A DNA stretch of 64,000 nucleotides, taken from contig JAIERK010000142.1 of assembly GCA_019746975.1 (NCBI GenBank), positions 41,076-105,075 on the forward strand, in the 5' to 3' direction. The first letter of the stretch is position 1. Every line of letters begins with the position of its first letter. Under the pieces are notes generated by a model. The model had not been told where the DNA came from, made no database searches, and saw nothing but the letters and a program-made list of their open reading frames with translations. This document shows positions 43,843-53,039 of this stretch, piece by piece. Source of the stretch: Candidatus Obscuribacterales bacterium. GTDB taxonomy: Bacteria > Cyanobacteriota > Vampirovibrionia > Obscuribacterales > Obscuribacteraceae. The translations under genes and the position numbers were made by a program.

Positions 43843-44193
43843 TTAGATAGAATCCGGGGTGCAAAAATTGATTGGTGGTTCGCTTGTTGTCGGTGAGCAC
43901 AGCTTAACGATTCAGCCGGCTAAGAGTCTATTGGGGGTTATCCCACCCCTTTCGTAAATCTCCCATGATTGGATTAAACTTCGCAATCCCTCAGTAGAAA
44001 AGGAATTACGCCGGTTCAATCGGCAAAAAAATTGGGTTTTGATATTGCGTCGAGCGCAATAAAAGAATCGACATCTTGAGAGCAAGCAGCTTTACAATAA
44101 CAGACCCGGCAATTTTGATATTGGTAAGAGTCGAAAATTTTCGGTGGAGAGTTGCTCCAGCTCTACATATTGGAGAGTTGCCTTCCAAAAAAA
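43843..44193. other. Upstream region of the TPR-rpoB operon
   Basis: No gene seen. On the minus strand a GGGGT/ACCCC hairpin with a 6-base loop lies near 43935-43950, about 100 bases before the TPR start; it may be an operator or a structured leader. No clear -35/-10 pair was found. Confidence 0.4.
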
Positions 44194-44607
44194 TTATCTA
44201 AAGGGGTGGAAACCTGAGTCACGGTCCGCAGATATAGCAGTCTGATCCGGCACTCCGATATTCAAATCCTGTTGAACGGGCTGCATACTTTTGGGTATGC
44301 CATCATATCCGGGCATCTGGCAGGGATATGTGTTGGCATGTGTGCGCAGAAGATACTTCTGGGCAATCTGTGGATACTTAGGACTTTCAAAGTAGACAGC
44401 ACCGCCGCCGTCCCAAACTCTATCGAACATGCTGCACACCGATTTGACATGGTGATAATGCTTAGCTGAGCCTTCAATCACACCGAGGTCTTGCAAATGA
44501 CCGATATCTCCCATTCCAATCCGCGCATGGATGAAGTCGTCTAGGGCTATGACGAGAATTATTAGTGCGAATACGATAAGGACGAACAGGTCAATCTTTT
44601 TGCCCAC
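44194..44607 (-). CDS. Single-pass membrane protein, unknown
   Basis: 137 residues from a GTG start two bases after the preceding gene's stop. One N-terminal hydrophobic helix (LFVLIVFALIILVIALDDFI) is followed by a His/Tyr-containing soluble part (SAKHYHHVKSVCSMFDRVWD, YFESPKYPQIAQKYLL). No family recognised. The tight spacing makes it a co-transcribed partner of the RDD/TPR protein. Confidence 0.65.
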   Translation of the reverse strand: MGKKIDLFVLIVFALIILVIALDDFIHARIGMGDIGHLQDLGVIEGSAKHYHHVKSVCSMFDRVWDGGGAVYFESPKYPQIAQKYLLRTHANTYPCQMPGYDGIPKSMQPVQQDLNIGVPDQTAISADRDSGFHPFR

Positions 44608-44609
44608 TG

Positions 44610-46127
44610 TCAGCCACCATCTCGTTCTGATCCTTCTACCAACATTCTAAGCTTTGGCGCATACAAATAGTTGTCTATGACGAGGCAAGAGGCGAAGCAA
44701 TTGTGTAAGCCTGGGCTCGACAGAGCAAGCAAACCAATCAGGAGTAAGAATACCGATACGAGTGTCACAATAGCTTCCAAGAGAATCGCACCATGAGAAC
44801 AGACCAGAACAGCAATTCCTGACACCGATGTGATCACGATCGTGGAGGCGACGACCTTGAGCAAATGCCTGAGCGAAGCTCGGGAGAAAGACAGTCGCCC
44901 GCCGTCCACATCTGTTACGCGCAGGCGCACGACGGCTTTGCCTAGTGTCGATTCCCGTGGAGAGCTTTCCATGACCGAGTGATAAAGCCAGTTGATCAAA
45001 ATCACAAGCGCTGCGAGGAAGCCAAAGCTAAGCTCGGGGTGGGCCAGTGGGGCTCCGAGTATGTTCAGGTCGAGCGATCTCAATGCTTGGGTGGACACAA
45101 ACGCGACTATGCTTGCAATAAGGAGCAAGGGCGCGACACAGACAAAAAGGGCGTCAAGAAACGCGACGGCGAATCCGCCCAGGATAAGAAGTTGCCATTG
45201 CATTATTTGCATGCTGAGTGGGCCTGCCTTGCCACCATTAGTAATGTCGAGCGTGCAAGCCGCTACGTACAACAGGAACGCCGTGAGGCATCCGACGACC
45301 AACCCGTCGAGGACCTGTGCAAGTAGCCTTTGTTGTGGTTTTGCAGGAATCCATTCGGTCATCTGTGCTTTGTGTGCCTGAATTTGAGCCGCGCTCAGTC
45401 TGTCCTTCTCGCTCAAGTCATCAAGGTGGAGCCGCTCGTAGACTCGGGCTCGAGCAGAATACAGATTGACCAGCTCGGATTTAGATCCGCGTCGGATAGC
45501 GCTGTTGTAGTCCAAAATCGCTTGATCGTCATGACCGATGTTGTGGTAGGCCCGGGCTCTTCTGGTCAAAAGCTCGACTTCGAGGGAACGTTCCAGCTTC
45601 GGTTTTATCGTGACACTTATCAAATCAATTATTTTTCGGTCGTCGCCAAGCTCGCTGTATGCGTCGAGCAGGCGCAGGCAGTCGAATTGAAACCACTTTC
45701 GCGACGGTTCGATCTCAAAGGCTCTTTCTAAATCAAAGATAACAAGCTCAAAGTGCCCAAGCAGATAGTACGCCGACGCACGTAACGCCAACGCGCCCGC
45801 GTCGTTAGGAACGAGCGCCAGCTTTGAACTACAGTCTTCTACGGCACCTTCCAAGTCATCGAGGCAGAGACGGGCATAAGCTCTCAAGGAGTAGTTGTAA
45901 GGAAGGTCTGGAACTAACTCGATACCTCGACTCAAGCAGCTCACCGCCGCACCGAAGCGTAGCAGCATGACGTTGATTAGCCCGCTGAAGCCATATAGAT
46001 ATCCTTTGAGACCTTGCAAGCTCATCGTTTTGAACTTATCTGAGCCACAGCGATTTGCCAATCCCTTGAATGTCGACATATGTCTTATCGATATGACTAC
46101 TCTGACCTGGTAAGTCTGGCCAGTCAA
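44610..46127 (-). CDS. TPR-RDD fusion membrane protein
   Basis: 505 residues from a TTG with AGGAGG at 7 bases. The first 260 residues are TPR-like (YNYSLRAYARLCLDDLEGAV, DDQAILDYNSAIRRGSKSEL). The second half is an RDD-domain membrane region: RLLAQVLDGLVVGCLTAFLL carries the Arg/Asp signature, and SPRESTLGKAVVRLRVTDVD followed by LSFSRASLRHLLK is the RDD cytoplasmic loop. Four or five helices are present. RDD proteins are often transporters or accessory proteins of unknown substrate. Confidence 0.82.
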   Translation of the reverse strand: MTGQTYQVRVVISIRHMSTFKGLANRCGSDKFKTMSLQGLKGYLYGFSGLINVMLLRFGAAVSCLSRGIELVPDLPYNYSLRAYARLCLDDLEGAVEDCSSKLALVPNDAGALALRASAYYLLGHFELVIFDLERAFEIEPSRKWFQFDCLRLLDAYSELGDDRKIIDLISVTIKPKLERSLEVELLTRRARAYHNIGHDDQAILDYNSAIRRGSKSELVNLYSARARVYERLHLDDLSEKDRLSAAQIQAHKAQMTEWIPAKPQQRLLAQVLDGLVVGCLTAFLLYVAACTLDITNGGKAGPLSMQIMQWQLLILGGFAVAFLDALFVCVAPLLLIASIVAFVSTQALRSLDLNILGAPLAHPELSFGFLAALVILINWLYHSVMESSPRESTLGKAVVRLRVTDVDGGRLSFSRASLRHLLKVVASTIVITSVSGIAVLVCSHGAILLEAIVTLVSVFLLLIGLLALSSPGLHNCFASCLVIDNYLYAPKLRMLVEGSERDGG

Positions 46128-46413
46128 GAGGAAACCTCCTGTAGATCTGCTGTATGGTTAAGTTTTATCTGTCGTTTGCTTCACTTCTTCGCAATTTGGC
46201 ATGAACTCTATGAAGCGCTAACTGTTGACGATAGTGAGAGATACATTTAACCTTGCATTAGGTCGCACATTTGGTTATAGGGTCGAAGTTTTGTCTACCA
46301 TTGCTAAAATTAAGGCCGATTCGGTTGGTGCGGGATCCGATGGTTTATCCAATATTGTTCCAATCGTATATAACTTAGTACGGAGCAGGCACTAGAAAGC
46401 AGCGGAGAACTCC
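46128..46413. other. Divergent promoter region
   Basis: The space between the RDD protein gene and the regulator gene holds no gene. It must contain both divergent promoters, but I could not pick a convincing pair of boxes. Confidence 0.35.
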
Positions 46414-47259
46414 TTGGACCCTGGACTACAACCAATGTCAAGTCGACCTCCTTCGGTCTTCAGACCTCGAACAGTACTCTGTGAGAGGCACGAGCTGATT
46501 AGATTCGGCTTGAAGAGGGTGGTATCGGAAGTCGTTGAAATTGTTGGCGAAGCAGCCGACGGCATGGCTGCGACTGAAATTATTCGGCGAATGAGACCTG
46601 ATTTCATCATCATGGACGTCGATCTCGATGTACTCAATGGTGTGGAAGTCTGCCGGAGAGTTAGTCAGGAGCTTCCTAACTCGCACGTCCTGGTGCTCAC
46701 CGACTCCTATCACGCGACTAAATATCACAACCAGTTAATTCGTGCCGGGGCGCGTGGCTTTTGCTTGAAGAGCTCCGGACCCAGGACGCTGTTCGAAGCG
46801 ATTGAGCAGGTCACCAGAGGTCTGCCCTATTGTGATCCGAAAATCACCCAGTTGGTTAAGCAGCAACCGACGACGAGCATGCCCAACTGTAATCTCACGG
46901 ACCGCGAGATTGAAGTTCTGATTCGATTGGATTTGAGAAATAAAGAGATCGCCGAGGAGCTAGATATGAAGCTCCGTACGGTGGAAAAACATATCGAGTG
47001 CATTTTGGCGAAGCTGAAGGTTCCTACAAGAACTGCGGCGGCGCTCAAGGCTGTGCAGCTCGGATACGTTCTTCTTCCCAAGATGCCGGGCCGAGATCCT
47101 GTTACAGGCATCAGCCACGAGCAGACCGTTGCAGAACTGCAAGCCGAGCTTGCAATCGCCAACGAGCACCTCAAGGCGCTACTTCGGCAGAATGAATTGC
47201 TCAAAGAAGCGCTCAACGAGAAGTTGCGCATGCGTCCCAGAGACCCGAACGCTACCTGA
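46414..47259 (+). CDS. NarL/FixJ-type response regulator with C-terminal coiled coil
   Basis: 281 residues. The receiver domain begins at TVLCERHELIRFGLKRVV; the phosphoacceptor is Asp68 in FIIMDVDLDVLNG, with Thr96 and Lys119 (GFCLKSS) in their expected places. The LuxR HTH follows at about residues 155-215 (NLTDREIEVLIRLDLRNKEI, LRTVEKHIECILAKLKV). A Glu/Leu/Asn coiled coil of about 45 residues ends the protein, unusual for the family. The TTG at 46414 has GGAG upstream; an in-frame ATG at 46435 lacks an SD. No sensor kinase is adjacent, so it is an orphan here. Confidence 0.9.
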   Translation: MDPGLQPMSSRPPSVFRPRTVLCERHELIRFGLKRVVSEVVEIVGEAADGMAATEIIRRMRPDFIIMDVDLDVLNGVEVCRRVSQELPNSHVLVLTDSYHATKYHNQLIRAGARGFCLKSSGPRTLFEAIEQVTRGLPYCDPKITQLVKQQPTTSMPNCNLTDREIEVLIRLDLRNKEIAEELDMKLRTVEKHIECILAKLKVPTRTAAALKAVQLGYVLLPKMPGRDPVTGISHEQTVAELQAELAIANEHLKALLRQNELLKEALNEKLRMRPRDPNAT

Positions 47260-47496
47260 GACTAGGTCAGGTTCGACGCCACTCTCTTCGACATAAATTG
47301 TTTTCAGGATCCCGCATCAAACGGCCCTTAGGAGCTGGTTGTTAGATTGCGCGCTCATTTCCCGTGCAGTGCCATGGACTCTGGGCGAGATGCGTCGCCT
47401 CCAGTCCTCGTGATCCCTTGGGTGTCGAACAGGCGCAAATAGGTCGTCGTCGGATCCTGCCCAACGTTCATGTCCACTCGTTCTAAGGCTACACTG

Positions 47497-48027
47497 TCAC
47501 TCGTTTGAAGTCGATTCGGTGTCATCCGCGAGGTCGCTTGCGTCCTCGGGAATCATTATGTCCTGTTGGCGCTCGAATTCAAGAACCATCTCTTCGGCGC
47601 TGAGAATGTCGTTGATTGAGTATCCTTCGACCTTTCCGCTAACGGCGCAATCGATGACGTTGACGATATTAAGGCCGATAGCGGCTATATAGGCTGAGTT
47701 TCCAGTGCTTCTGTAATCGACGTAATGAGCCAGCGAGCAGAGAAACTCGAGCAGATCGGGGATGTATCTGATCTTCCTGGTTGGGTCCTGATAGACCGTC
47801 TCGTCGAGCTGTTCTAACTTCTCCCTGATCAACTCAGGTTCGTCTTCCAGGTTATCCAGGATAGCTTTGATCAGGTCTCTTTCTTCGCCGGTGAGCTGCT
47901 CTCTGATAGCCGAGCGTGCTCGGTTATGGAGTGTTAGCACCGTCTCGTAAGCGAAGAACAACCGCGTTGTTTCAGGCGCTGCATCGGCGGCTTGTTTTAT
48001 CCACTCTTCGTATTCTGCGTAATTCAT
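47497..48027 (-). CDS. Helical cytosolic protein, unknown
   Basis: 176 residues, MNYAEYEEWIKQAADAAPET. It looks all-helical (TRLFFAYETVLTLHNRARSA, RDLIKAILDNLEDEPELIRE, IRYIPDLLEFLCSLAHYVDY) and ends in an acidic Ser/Asp/Glu tail. No signal, membrane segment or known motif. Function not recognised. Confidence 0.6.
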   Translation of the reverse strand: MNYAEYEEWIKQAADAAPETTRLFFAYETVLTLHNRARSAIREQLTGEERDLIKAILDNLEDEPELIREKLEQLDETVYQDPTRKIRYIPDLLEFLCSLAHYVDYRSTGNSAYIAAIGLNIVNVIDCAVSGKVEGYSINDILSAEEMVLEFERQQDIMIPEDASDLADDTESTSNE

Positions 48028-48198
48028 TCACTAAAGTGCCAGCCCAGGCGTGATATCTGGAATTTTTGTACCGTCGGACGACTCATCTTAAACGACGAAG
48101 ATGCCTCTGTTAATATCAGTCTGTCCCTGAGCGAATCGCTCTTGGCTCTTATTGACATTTCTGGTAAGCTCTCTGCCTTCCTTGGCGGAACGTTCTTG

Positions 48199-49188
48199 AT
48201 GTTGATTGCACGATTTTACAAGGTCAACAATTGCGCCTCGCTTTCGGCGCTCATTAAATCAATGTGCGTCCTTGTATCGGTCATGGTACCGCTTTTGGTG
48301 CAGACATCGTGGGCACTCGATGGACAACCGGCTACTCCGGGACCAGTTGGTGGCAGCCTTAAGCCTGCGGCGCCGTTTCCTCTCGGAAATAAGGTTAGTC
48401 GCAATTTGCAGAAGTACTCCGGCATCAATTGGGTTACGGGAGTGGTGGCAGGTAAAGTCGCTGGTGCTGTGATTCGTCACAAGGTCGGCGGTAAAGCGAA
48501 AGTAAAGGTGAAGACATATAGCTTTACCGATCTGATTGCTGGAAAGGTGAAGTCGCTAGACGTCAAGCTCGAAGGGTCGCAATTAGAGGGCGTGAAGCTT
48601 GGTCGCATCGAAGTAAAAGCTGATAGCCCTATCTGGTATTACCCGTATAAAAACAAATCGACTAAGCGAGGACTACATAATCCGGTCAACTTTGCCGTCA
48701 AAGGAGATCTGAACCAAGGAGATGTCGAAAAGGCGTTGGCGAGCCAGGAAATCACATCAGCTATTCGCGGATTCAAACTCGATCTTCCTGGTCTCGGCGA
48801 TCGCGAATTGGAAGTATTAGATCCGAAGGTCGATATCGAAAAAGGCCTGGTCCGAATTGATGGAACGCTCGTAACCAAAGGTGCAAAGGCGGATACTGGT
48901 GTCCCTCTTAAAATTGAAGCGACTCCGAAGCTGGTGGCAAATAACGAAATCTTTTTGACTAATCTCAAAGTTGATTCACCATATATAGTGGAACCCGAAA
49001 AGTTTGCTGCGTTTATGTCGGACCTGCTAAATCCCATTGTGCGCCTGAGTCGGTACGATCGAACAACTCATGCGTTCCGATTACTGTCACTCGATGTTTC
49101 CGATTCATCCGTGAAGGGTGAAGGTAATCTTTTGCTGGTGCCTAAAGATTACCAGTCGCAGGCACCGAAGAAAAACGGCGCAATGTAA
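48199..49188 (+). CDS. LmeA/DUF2993-like exported protein
   Basis: I chose the ATG at 48199, giving 329 residues, because the signal sequence (ALIKSMCVLVSVMVPLLVQT) follows it and the upstream frame runs over the opposite-strand gene. The mature part has the DUF2993 pattern: YSFTDLIAGKVKSLDVKLEG, VKADSPIWYY, then GLHNPVNFAVKGDLNQGDVE with ALASQEITSAIRGFKLDLPG. DUF2993 proteins, such as mycobacterial LmeA, bind phosphoinositide-type lipids in the periplasm and are frequent in Cyanobacteria. The ligand here is unknown. Confidence 0.72.
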   Translation: MLIARFYKVNNCASLSALIKSMCVLVSVMVPLLVQTSWALDGQPATPGPVGGSLKPAAPFPLGNKVSRNLQKYSGINWVTGVVAGKVAGAVIRHKVGGKAKVKVKTYSFTDLIAGKVKSLDVKLEGSQLEGVKLGRIEVKADSPIWYYPYKNKSTKRGLHNPVNFAVKGDLNQGDVEKALASQEITSAIRGFKLDLPGLGDRELEVLDPKVDIEKGLVRIDGTLVTKGAKADTGVPLKIEATPKLVANNEIFLTNLKVDSPYIVEPEKFAAFMSDLLNPIVRLSRYDRTTHAFRLLSLDVSDSSVKGEGNLLLVPKDYQSQAPKKNGAM

Positions 49189-49309
49189 GCGTTTTCAATT
49201 CTGAATGACCCGGCTGATCTTTCAGTGCTATACTCAGCTGGGGTGACAAGCATTGCAGGTTTGATTCAATTCCGCGATTGTTTAGTCGAAGAATCAAGAG
49301 GTTGGAGAC

Positions 49310-49864
49310 ATGATTGGAGCTAGAAGCGTGCGAAAGCGATTGTTTTTTGGATTGTGTGCCGTCGTCGTGATGTCGAGCGGCCTTACCGCTTGTGGCACTA
49401 TATTCGGAGGCACTGAAAATAAGGTTAACGGTGCATACATTCCACGGGGCAAGGACCTCAACGTGTGGTTCGTAAAAACTGACGATAACAATCTTTCTCT
49501 CTCGGCGGTGGGACGTCCGAAGATCTCTACAGACGCGCTTACCAGTGCTGTTGAAGAGCTCTTGCAGGGCCCGGGTCCTGAAGAGGTCAACAAAGGAATC
49601 GGCACGGAGATTCCGCGAGGCACGATTCTTCTTGGTATCAAACACAATGGCAGCAATGTCGAGCTCGATCTCTCCAAGCGATTCGCTGCCGGCGGCGGTC
49701 CGACTTCGATGAAGACACGACTCGAGCAACTATCAAGAACTGTGCGGGATGTTGAGGGCGATATCGATGTGTTCGTTAACATCGAAGGACAGAGACTGAC
49801 GGCAAGCTCAGCTGACGGATTGGAAATTGCTCAGCCGATCAATCGCCAGCCCGAATTCAACTGA
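49310..49864 (+). CDS. GerMN-domain lipoprotein
   Basis: 184 residues. The lipobox is GLTAC after a signal (LFFGLCAVVVMSSGL), so it is lipid-anchored. The mature part resembles the GerMN domain known from sporulation and germination GerM: LNVWFVKTDDNNLSLSAVGR, ALTSAVEELLQGPGPEEVNK, then NVELDLSKRFAAGGGPTSMK. In non-spore-forming bacteria such proteins are envelope lipoproteins of unclear role, often linked to cell wall enzymes. A short gap separates it from the preceding LmeA-like gene on the same strand. Confidence 0.85.
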   Translation: MIGARSVRKRLFFGLCAVVVMSSGLTACGTIFGGTENKVNGAYIPRGKDLNVWFVKTDDNNLSLSAVGRPKISTDALTSAVEELLQGPGPEEVNKGIGTEIPRGTILLGIKHNGSNVELDLSKRFAAGGGPTSMKTRLEQLSRTVRDVEGDIDVFVNIEGQRLTASSADGLEIAQPINRQPEFN

Positions 49865-49944
49865 GAAAAATTTCGAAGATCTAAACGAAAACCTATTGTA
49901 TTTGCAGCAAGCTGGTCTGTATAACTTGTACGTACCGCGATGGC

Positions 49945-51351
49945 GTGGCAGAAGACCTATTCGTGTCCAGCCCTGCAAATGTCGACAAGTCTCCAACCGA
50001 TTCAAATCATTCGGCTGGTATCGCCCGTGGAAAACTGCTCAAGGTCCTCGGCGTCTGGTTCGGAATCGCAGTCGCGATTGGTAACACGATCGCCGCAGGT
50101 ATAGTCAGGACTCCGGGAAACATTGCCGAGCTCTTGCCGCAGCCTATTCTCTTCGTCGGCGTGTGGATATTGGGCGGACTCTACGCGCTCTGCGGTGCCT
50201 CCTCTTTGGCTGAGCTGGGCGCGGCAATCCCGCGCAGCGGCGGACAATATAACTTCTCCAGGAGAGCGCTGGGTGACTACGCCGGATTCGTGGTGGGATG
50301 GAGTGATTGGCTTTCGAGCTGCGGAACCCTGGCAGCTGTCGCTATTGTTATTGCCGAGTACAGCACAAATCTAGCGCCGTCCTTGAGTGGGTTCGAGCAA
50401 GTGTTGGCGGTTAGTGTGATAGTAGCATTCGCCGTATTGCAGTGGCGTGGAGTCAGGTGGGGGAGCTGGACACAGCTTGTGACATCGGCGCTCAAAACCG
50501 CAGCCTTTATTGTTGTGATTGTCGCTTGTTTCGTCCTGGGCGGTAAAGGAGGCTTGGCTGGCGGGATACAGATGGCACCTCCGGGAAGCGTCGACACGAT
50601 CTGGCCGGTATTCGTCGCCATGATCGTCGCACTACAGGCGGTGCTATACACGATTGACGGTTGGAGCGGTGTCATCTACTTTGGCGAGGAGGTTCAGGAC
50701 ATAGGTCGCTCTGTTCCTCGAGCTATCTTCGCGAGCGTCATTTCTGTAACCGCGATTTATGTCTTGCTCAACGCAGCCGTGTTGTATGTTTTGCCGATGC
50801 ACGAGATTGCCGGCAACAAATTCGCTCTAGGAACGGCGGCCCAGAAGATATTCGGCCCAATAGGTGATCCTCTCATAAGATCTATCATGGTTATTTCGCT
50901 TCTCAGTTGCGTGAATGCTGTGCAGCTGTTCTGCTCGCGCATTCTCTATGCCATGAGCTCGGATGGATTGTTCCTGGCTCGTGCAGCTCGTGTCAACGAT
51001 GGAGGCACTCCGGTGCTCGCTCTCTGGCTTAGCACCGCCGTTGGTATCTTGTTCGTGCTCGGATCATTCGAACGCGTTATTGCAATGCTGTCCTTTTTCT
51101 TCGTTGCGAACTATACCTTGTCTTATCTCTCTTTATTTCTTTTGAGGAAGAACGAGCCGAATTTGGACCGTCCCTATCGAGCCTGGGGATATCCATGGAC
51201 GACCGGGATCGCATTGATTGGATCGATCATTTTTCTAATCGGGTGCATGGTCACCGACCGGACAAATGCGCCGTACGCCCTTTTAATGCTTATCGCCAGT
51301 TACCCAGTCTATCTGCTCCTTAAAAGGTTTCGACCCAGGTTGGATGGTTAA
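49945..51351 (+). CDS. APC-family amino acid permease
   Basis: 468 residues with about 12 transmembrane helices. The family signature at TM1 is GVWFGIAVAIGNTIAAGIVR, followed by ALCGASSLAELGAAIPRSGG and YNFSRRALGDYAGFVVGWSD, as in APC transporters of the amino acid/polyamine/organocation superfamily. YTIDGWSGVIYFGEEVQD is the TM6 region. The start is a GTG without a clear SD. The last helices end in a Lys/Arg tail (LLKRFRPRLDG). The substrate cannot be told. Confidence 0.88.
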   Translation: MAEDLFVSSPANVDKSPTDSNHSAGIARGKLLKVLGVWFGIAVAIGNTIAAGIVRTPGNIAELLPQPILFVGVWILGGLYALCGASSLAELGAAIPRSGGQYNFSRRALGDYAGFVVGWSDWLSSCGTLAAVAIVIAEYSTNLAPSLSGFEQVLAVSVIVAFAVLQWRGVRWGSWTQLVTSALKTAAFIVVIVACFVLGGKGGLAGGIQMAPPGSVDTIWPVFVAMIVALQAVLYTIDGWSGVIYFGEEVQDIGRSVPRAIFASVISVTAIYVLLNAAVLYVLPMHEIAGNKFALGTAAQKIFGPIGDPLIRSIMVISLLSCVNAVQLFCSRILYAMSSDGLFLARAARVNDGGTPVLALWLSTAVGILFVLGSFERVIAMLSFFFVANYTLSYLSLFLLRKNEPNLDRPYRAWGYPWTTGIALIGSIIFLIGCMVTDRTNAPYALLMLIASYPVYLLLKRFRPRLDG

Positions 51352-51486
51352 GAGTCGTTGTCAAAGCGGTCTTATCCTGGTTTAGTAAGATTATGTAACA
51401 GGGGCATCCTGCTTGGGCACTGTCGCTTACAGCTCTGGTATGATGATTAATTCGTATGCCATAAGCAATAAATGGGAAGTTCGGTC

Positions 51487-51711
51487 ATGAAAGAAGGCAT
51501 CCATCCTAAGTATTTTGACGTCGTCGCAACCTGCGTGTGTGGCGGAGAAGTACAACTGGGCTCAACCCAGCAGAACATTAGAGTTGAAATCTGCAGCGCC
51601 TGCCATCCGTTTTACACGGGTCAGCAGAAGATTGTCGACACGGAAGGTCGCGTAGACCGCTTCGTCAAGCGCTACGCCAAAACCAAGAAAGAAGAAGTCA
51701 ACGCCGTATAA
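51487..51711 (+). CDS. rpmE: 50S ribosomal protein L31
   Basis: From the ATG 51487 the protein reads MKEGIHPKYFDVVATCVCGG, with zinc ligands at Cys16, Cys18, Cys37 and Cys40 (CSACHPFYTG), so this is the zinc-binding form of L31. 74 residues is normal. The upstream in-frame ATG would add MGSSV and is less likely. It is followed by pyrF on the same strand. Confidence 0.96.
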   Translation: MKEGIHPKYFDVVATCVCGGEVQLGSTQQNIRVEICSACHPFYTGQQKIVDTEGRVDRFVKRYAKTKKEEVNAV

Positions 51712-51831
51712 GCGCTGTCTTATCCTTCGACACATCATTCAAGCAACTCGGCAAAGTCAATCTTGCCGGGTTTTCTTGTCGATTGTGCCGCTATACTTGA
51801 AACGATTCCGGTCAACCTGAGGAGGCCTAAT

Positions 51832-52575
51832 ATGCTCGCGCAACAACTCAAAGCGAAAGACCGTCTAATCGTAGCGCTGGACGTTTCAACGTTGGATGAG
51901 GCTCGTGCGATTGTCAAAGACCTACGTGAGCACGTCGGGATGTTCAAAATGGGGCTCGAGCTCTTTGCTGCTGCCGGGATTGCTCTTTTCGATATGATGA
52001 AGCAAGAGCAGATCAATGTTTTCTTTGATGGAAAGTTTCATGATATTCCCAACACGGTGGCCCAGGCCAGTCGCAATGTCACCTCTCATGGAGTCGGTAT
52101 GTTCAACGTTCATGGAAGCGGTGGAAGCGCGATGCTGAAGGCGGCTGTCGAGGCGCGCAATCAGGCGGTTGCAGATTATGGACTTAGCAAGCAGCCTTTG
52201 CTAATTGCTGTCACTGTCCTGACAAGTATAAGTGGAGACACGCTCAAGTCCGAGCTGAAGGTTAATGAGGACGTCCTTGAGCACGTCACTGGACTTGCTC
52301 GATTAGCCAAAGACTCCGGGCTTGATGGAGTCGTTGCGTCAGCGAAGGAAGCTGGTGCGGTAAGAAAAAGTTGTGGAGAGGATTTTCTGATCGTCACACC
52401 TGGCATCAGACCACAGTGGGCTTCCACTGATGATCAACAAAGAATCGTGACGCCGGCTCAGGCCTTGCGGAATGGTGCGGATTTCCTTGTTATCGGTCGA
52501 CCGATAACTGCGGCAAAGAATCGTAGTGATGCAGTCAAGAAGGTCCTTGAAGAGATGGAGTTCGGACTCGAATAG
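51832..52575 (+). CDS. pyrF: Orotidine 5'-phosphate decarboxylase
   Basis: PyrF makes UMP in the last step of pyrimidine synthesis. The start at 51832 has GAGGAGG at good spacing. The 247-residue protein starts MLAQQLKAKDRLIVALDVST; the catalytic Asp-Lys-Asp region is FFDGKFHDIPNTVAQASRNV, and the phosphate loop is VTPGIRPQWASTDDQQRIVT followed by FLVIGRPITAAKN. The motif has GKF where DLKLHD is common, but the Lys and Asp are kept. Group: short-form PyrF of bacteria. Confidence 0.95.
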   Translation: MLAQQLKAKDRLIVALDVSTLDEARAIVKDLREHVGMFKMGLELFAAAGIALFDMMKQEQINVFFDGKFHDIPNTVAQASRNVTSHGVGMFNVHGSGGSAMLKAAVEARNQAVADYGLSKQPLLIAVTVLTSISGDTLKSELKVNEDVLEHVTGLARLAKDSGLDGVVASAKEAGAVRKSCGEDFLIVTPGIRPQWASTDDQQRIVTPAQALRNGADFLVIGRPITAAKNRSDAVKKVLEEMEFGLE

Positions 52576-53039
52576 CTGGCTGGCTAGCTCGATCTGCGGC
52601 TCGCACTGATTTAGAGACCTACTCTGATATTTAGAGATCTGGCTCGAGATTTCAGGTAAACGTTCAGTTGCGGACTTTTTGAAGCGACTTTCGGTGAGGA
52701 CAAGCGACAGAACATGCGGTACGACATGTTCTGCAAAACGGCTTCAGATGGCGAGTCGCCACGTCCAGCAGTGACTATTTACGATTTCATGGCGCAGGCA
52801 CTAGATGTGATGGCATAGCATCTAAACAAGTTTAATGAGGTGACAAAAAGTTTTCCCGCCGCTCTGCCTCTTGATGACGATCGAGCATTCGGGCTAACGA
52901 TCACCTGACAGCCGTGATCGGGCACGTCTGGGCACGAGAGTCTATGTCAGAAGCCGCTGCAACTGCCTTCCGGCTTGCTCGCCATCAATAGAGTCGCTAT
53001 ACTCTACTGCGAGCTGGCGGAAGGGAGCGGCTGGGAGGC
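52576..53039. other. Intergenic region after pyrF
   Basis: No gene is convincing in these 464 bases. It contains a perfect 9-bp inverted repeat (separate entry) and two or three imperfect repeats of TTTAGAGAYCT near 52610-52640. Confidence 0.45.
52708..52733. repeat. Perfect inverted repeat CAGAACATG-N8-CATGTTCTG
   Basis: Nine-base arms are separated by 8 bases. There is no U-run after either strand, so it is not a normal terminator. It may be an operator or a hairpin of unknown role. Dyad AGAACATG is also the arm of many LexA-like or stress operators, but no repressor is known here. Confidence 0.5.

Noticed and set aside
44006..44188. 60-codon minus-strand frame upstream of the TPR-rpoB operon
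   Set aside because: No SD, atypical composition and no motif.
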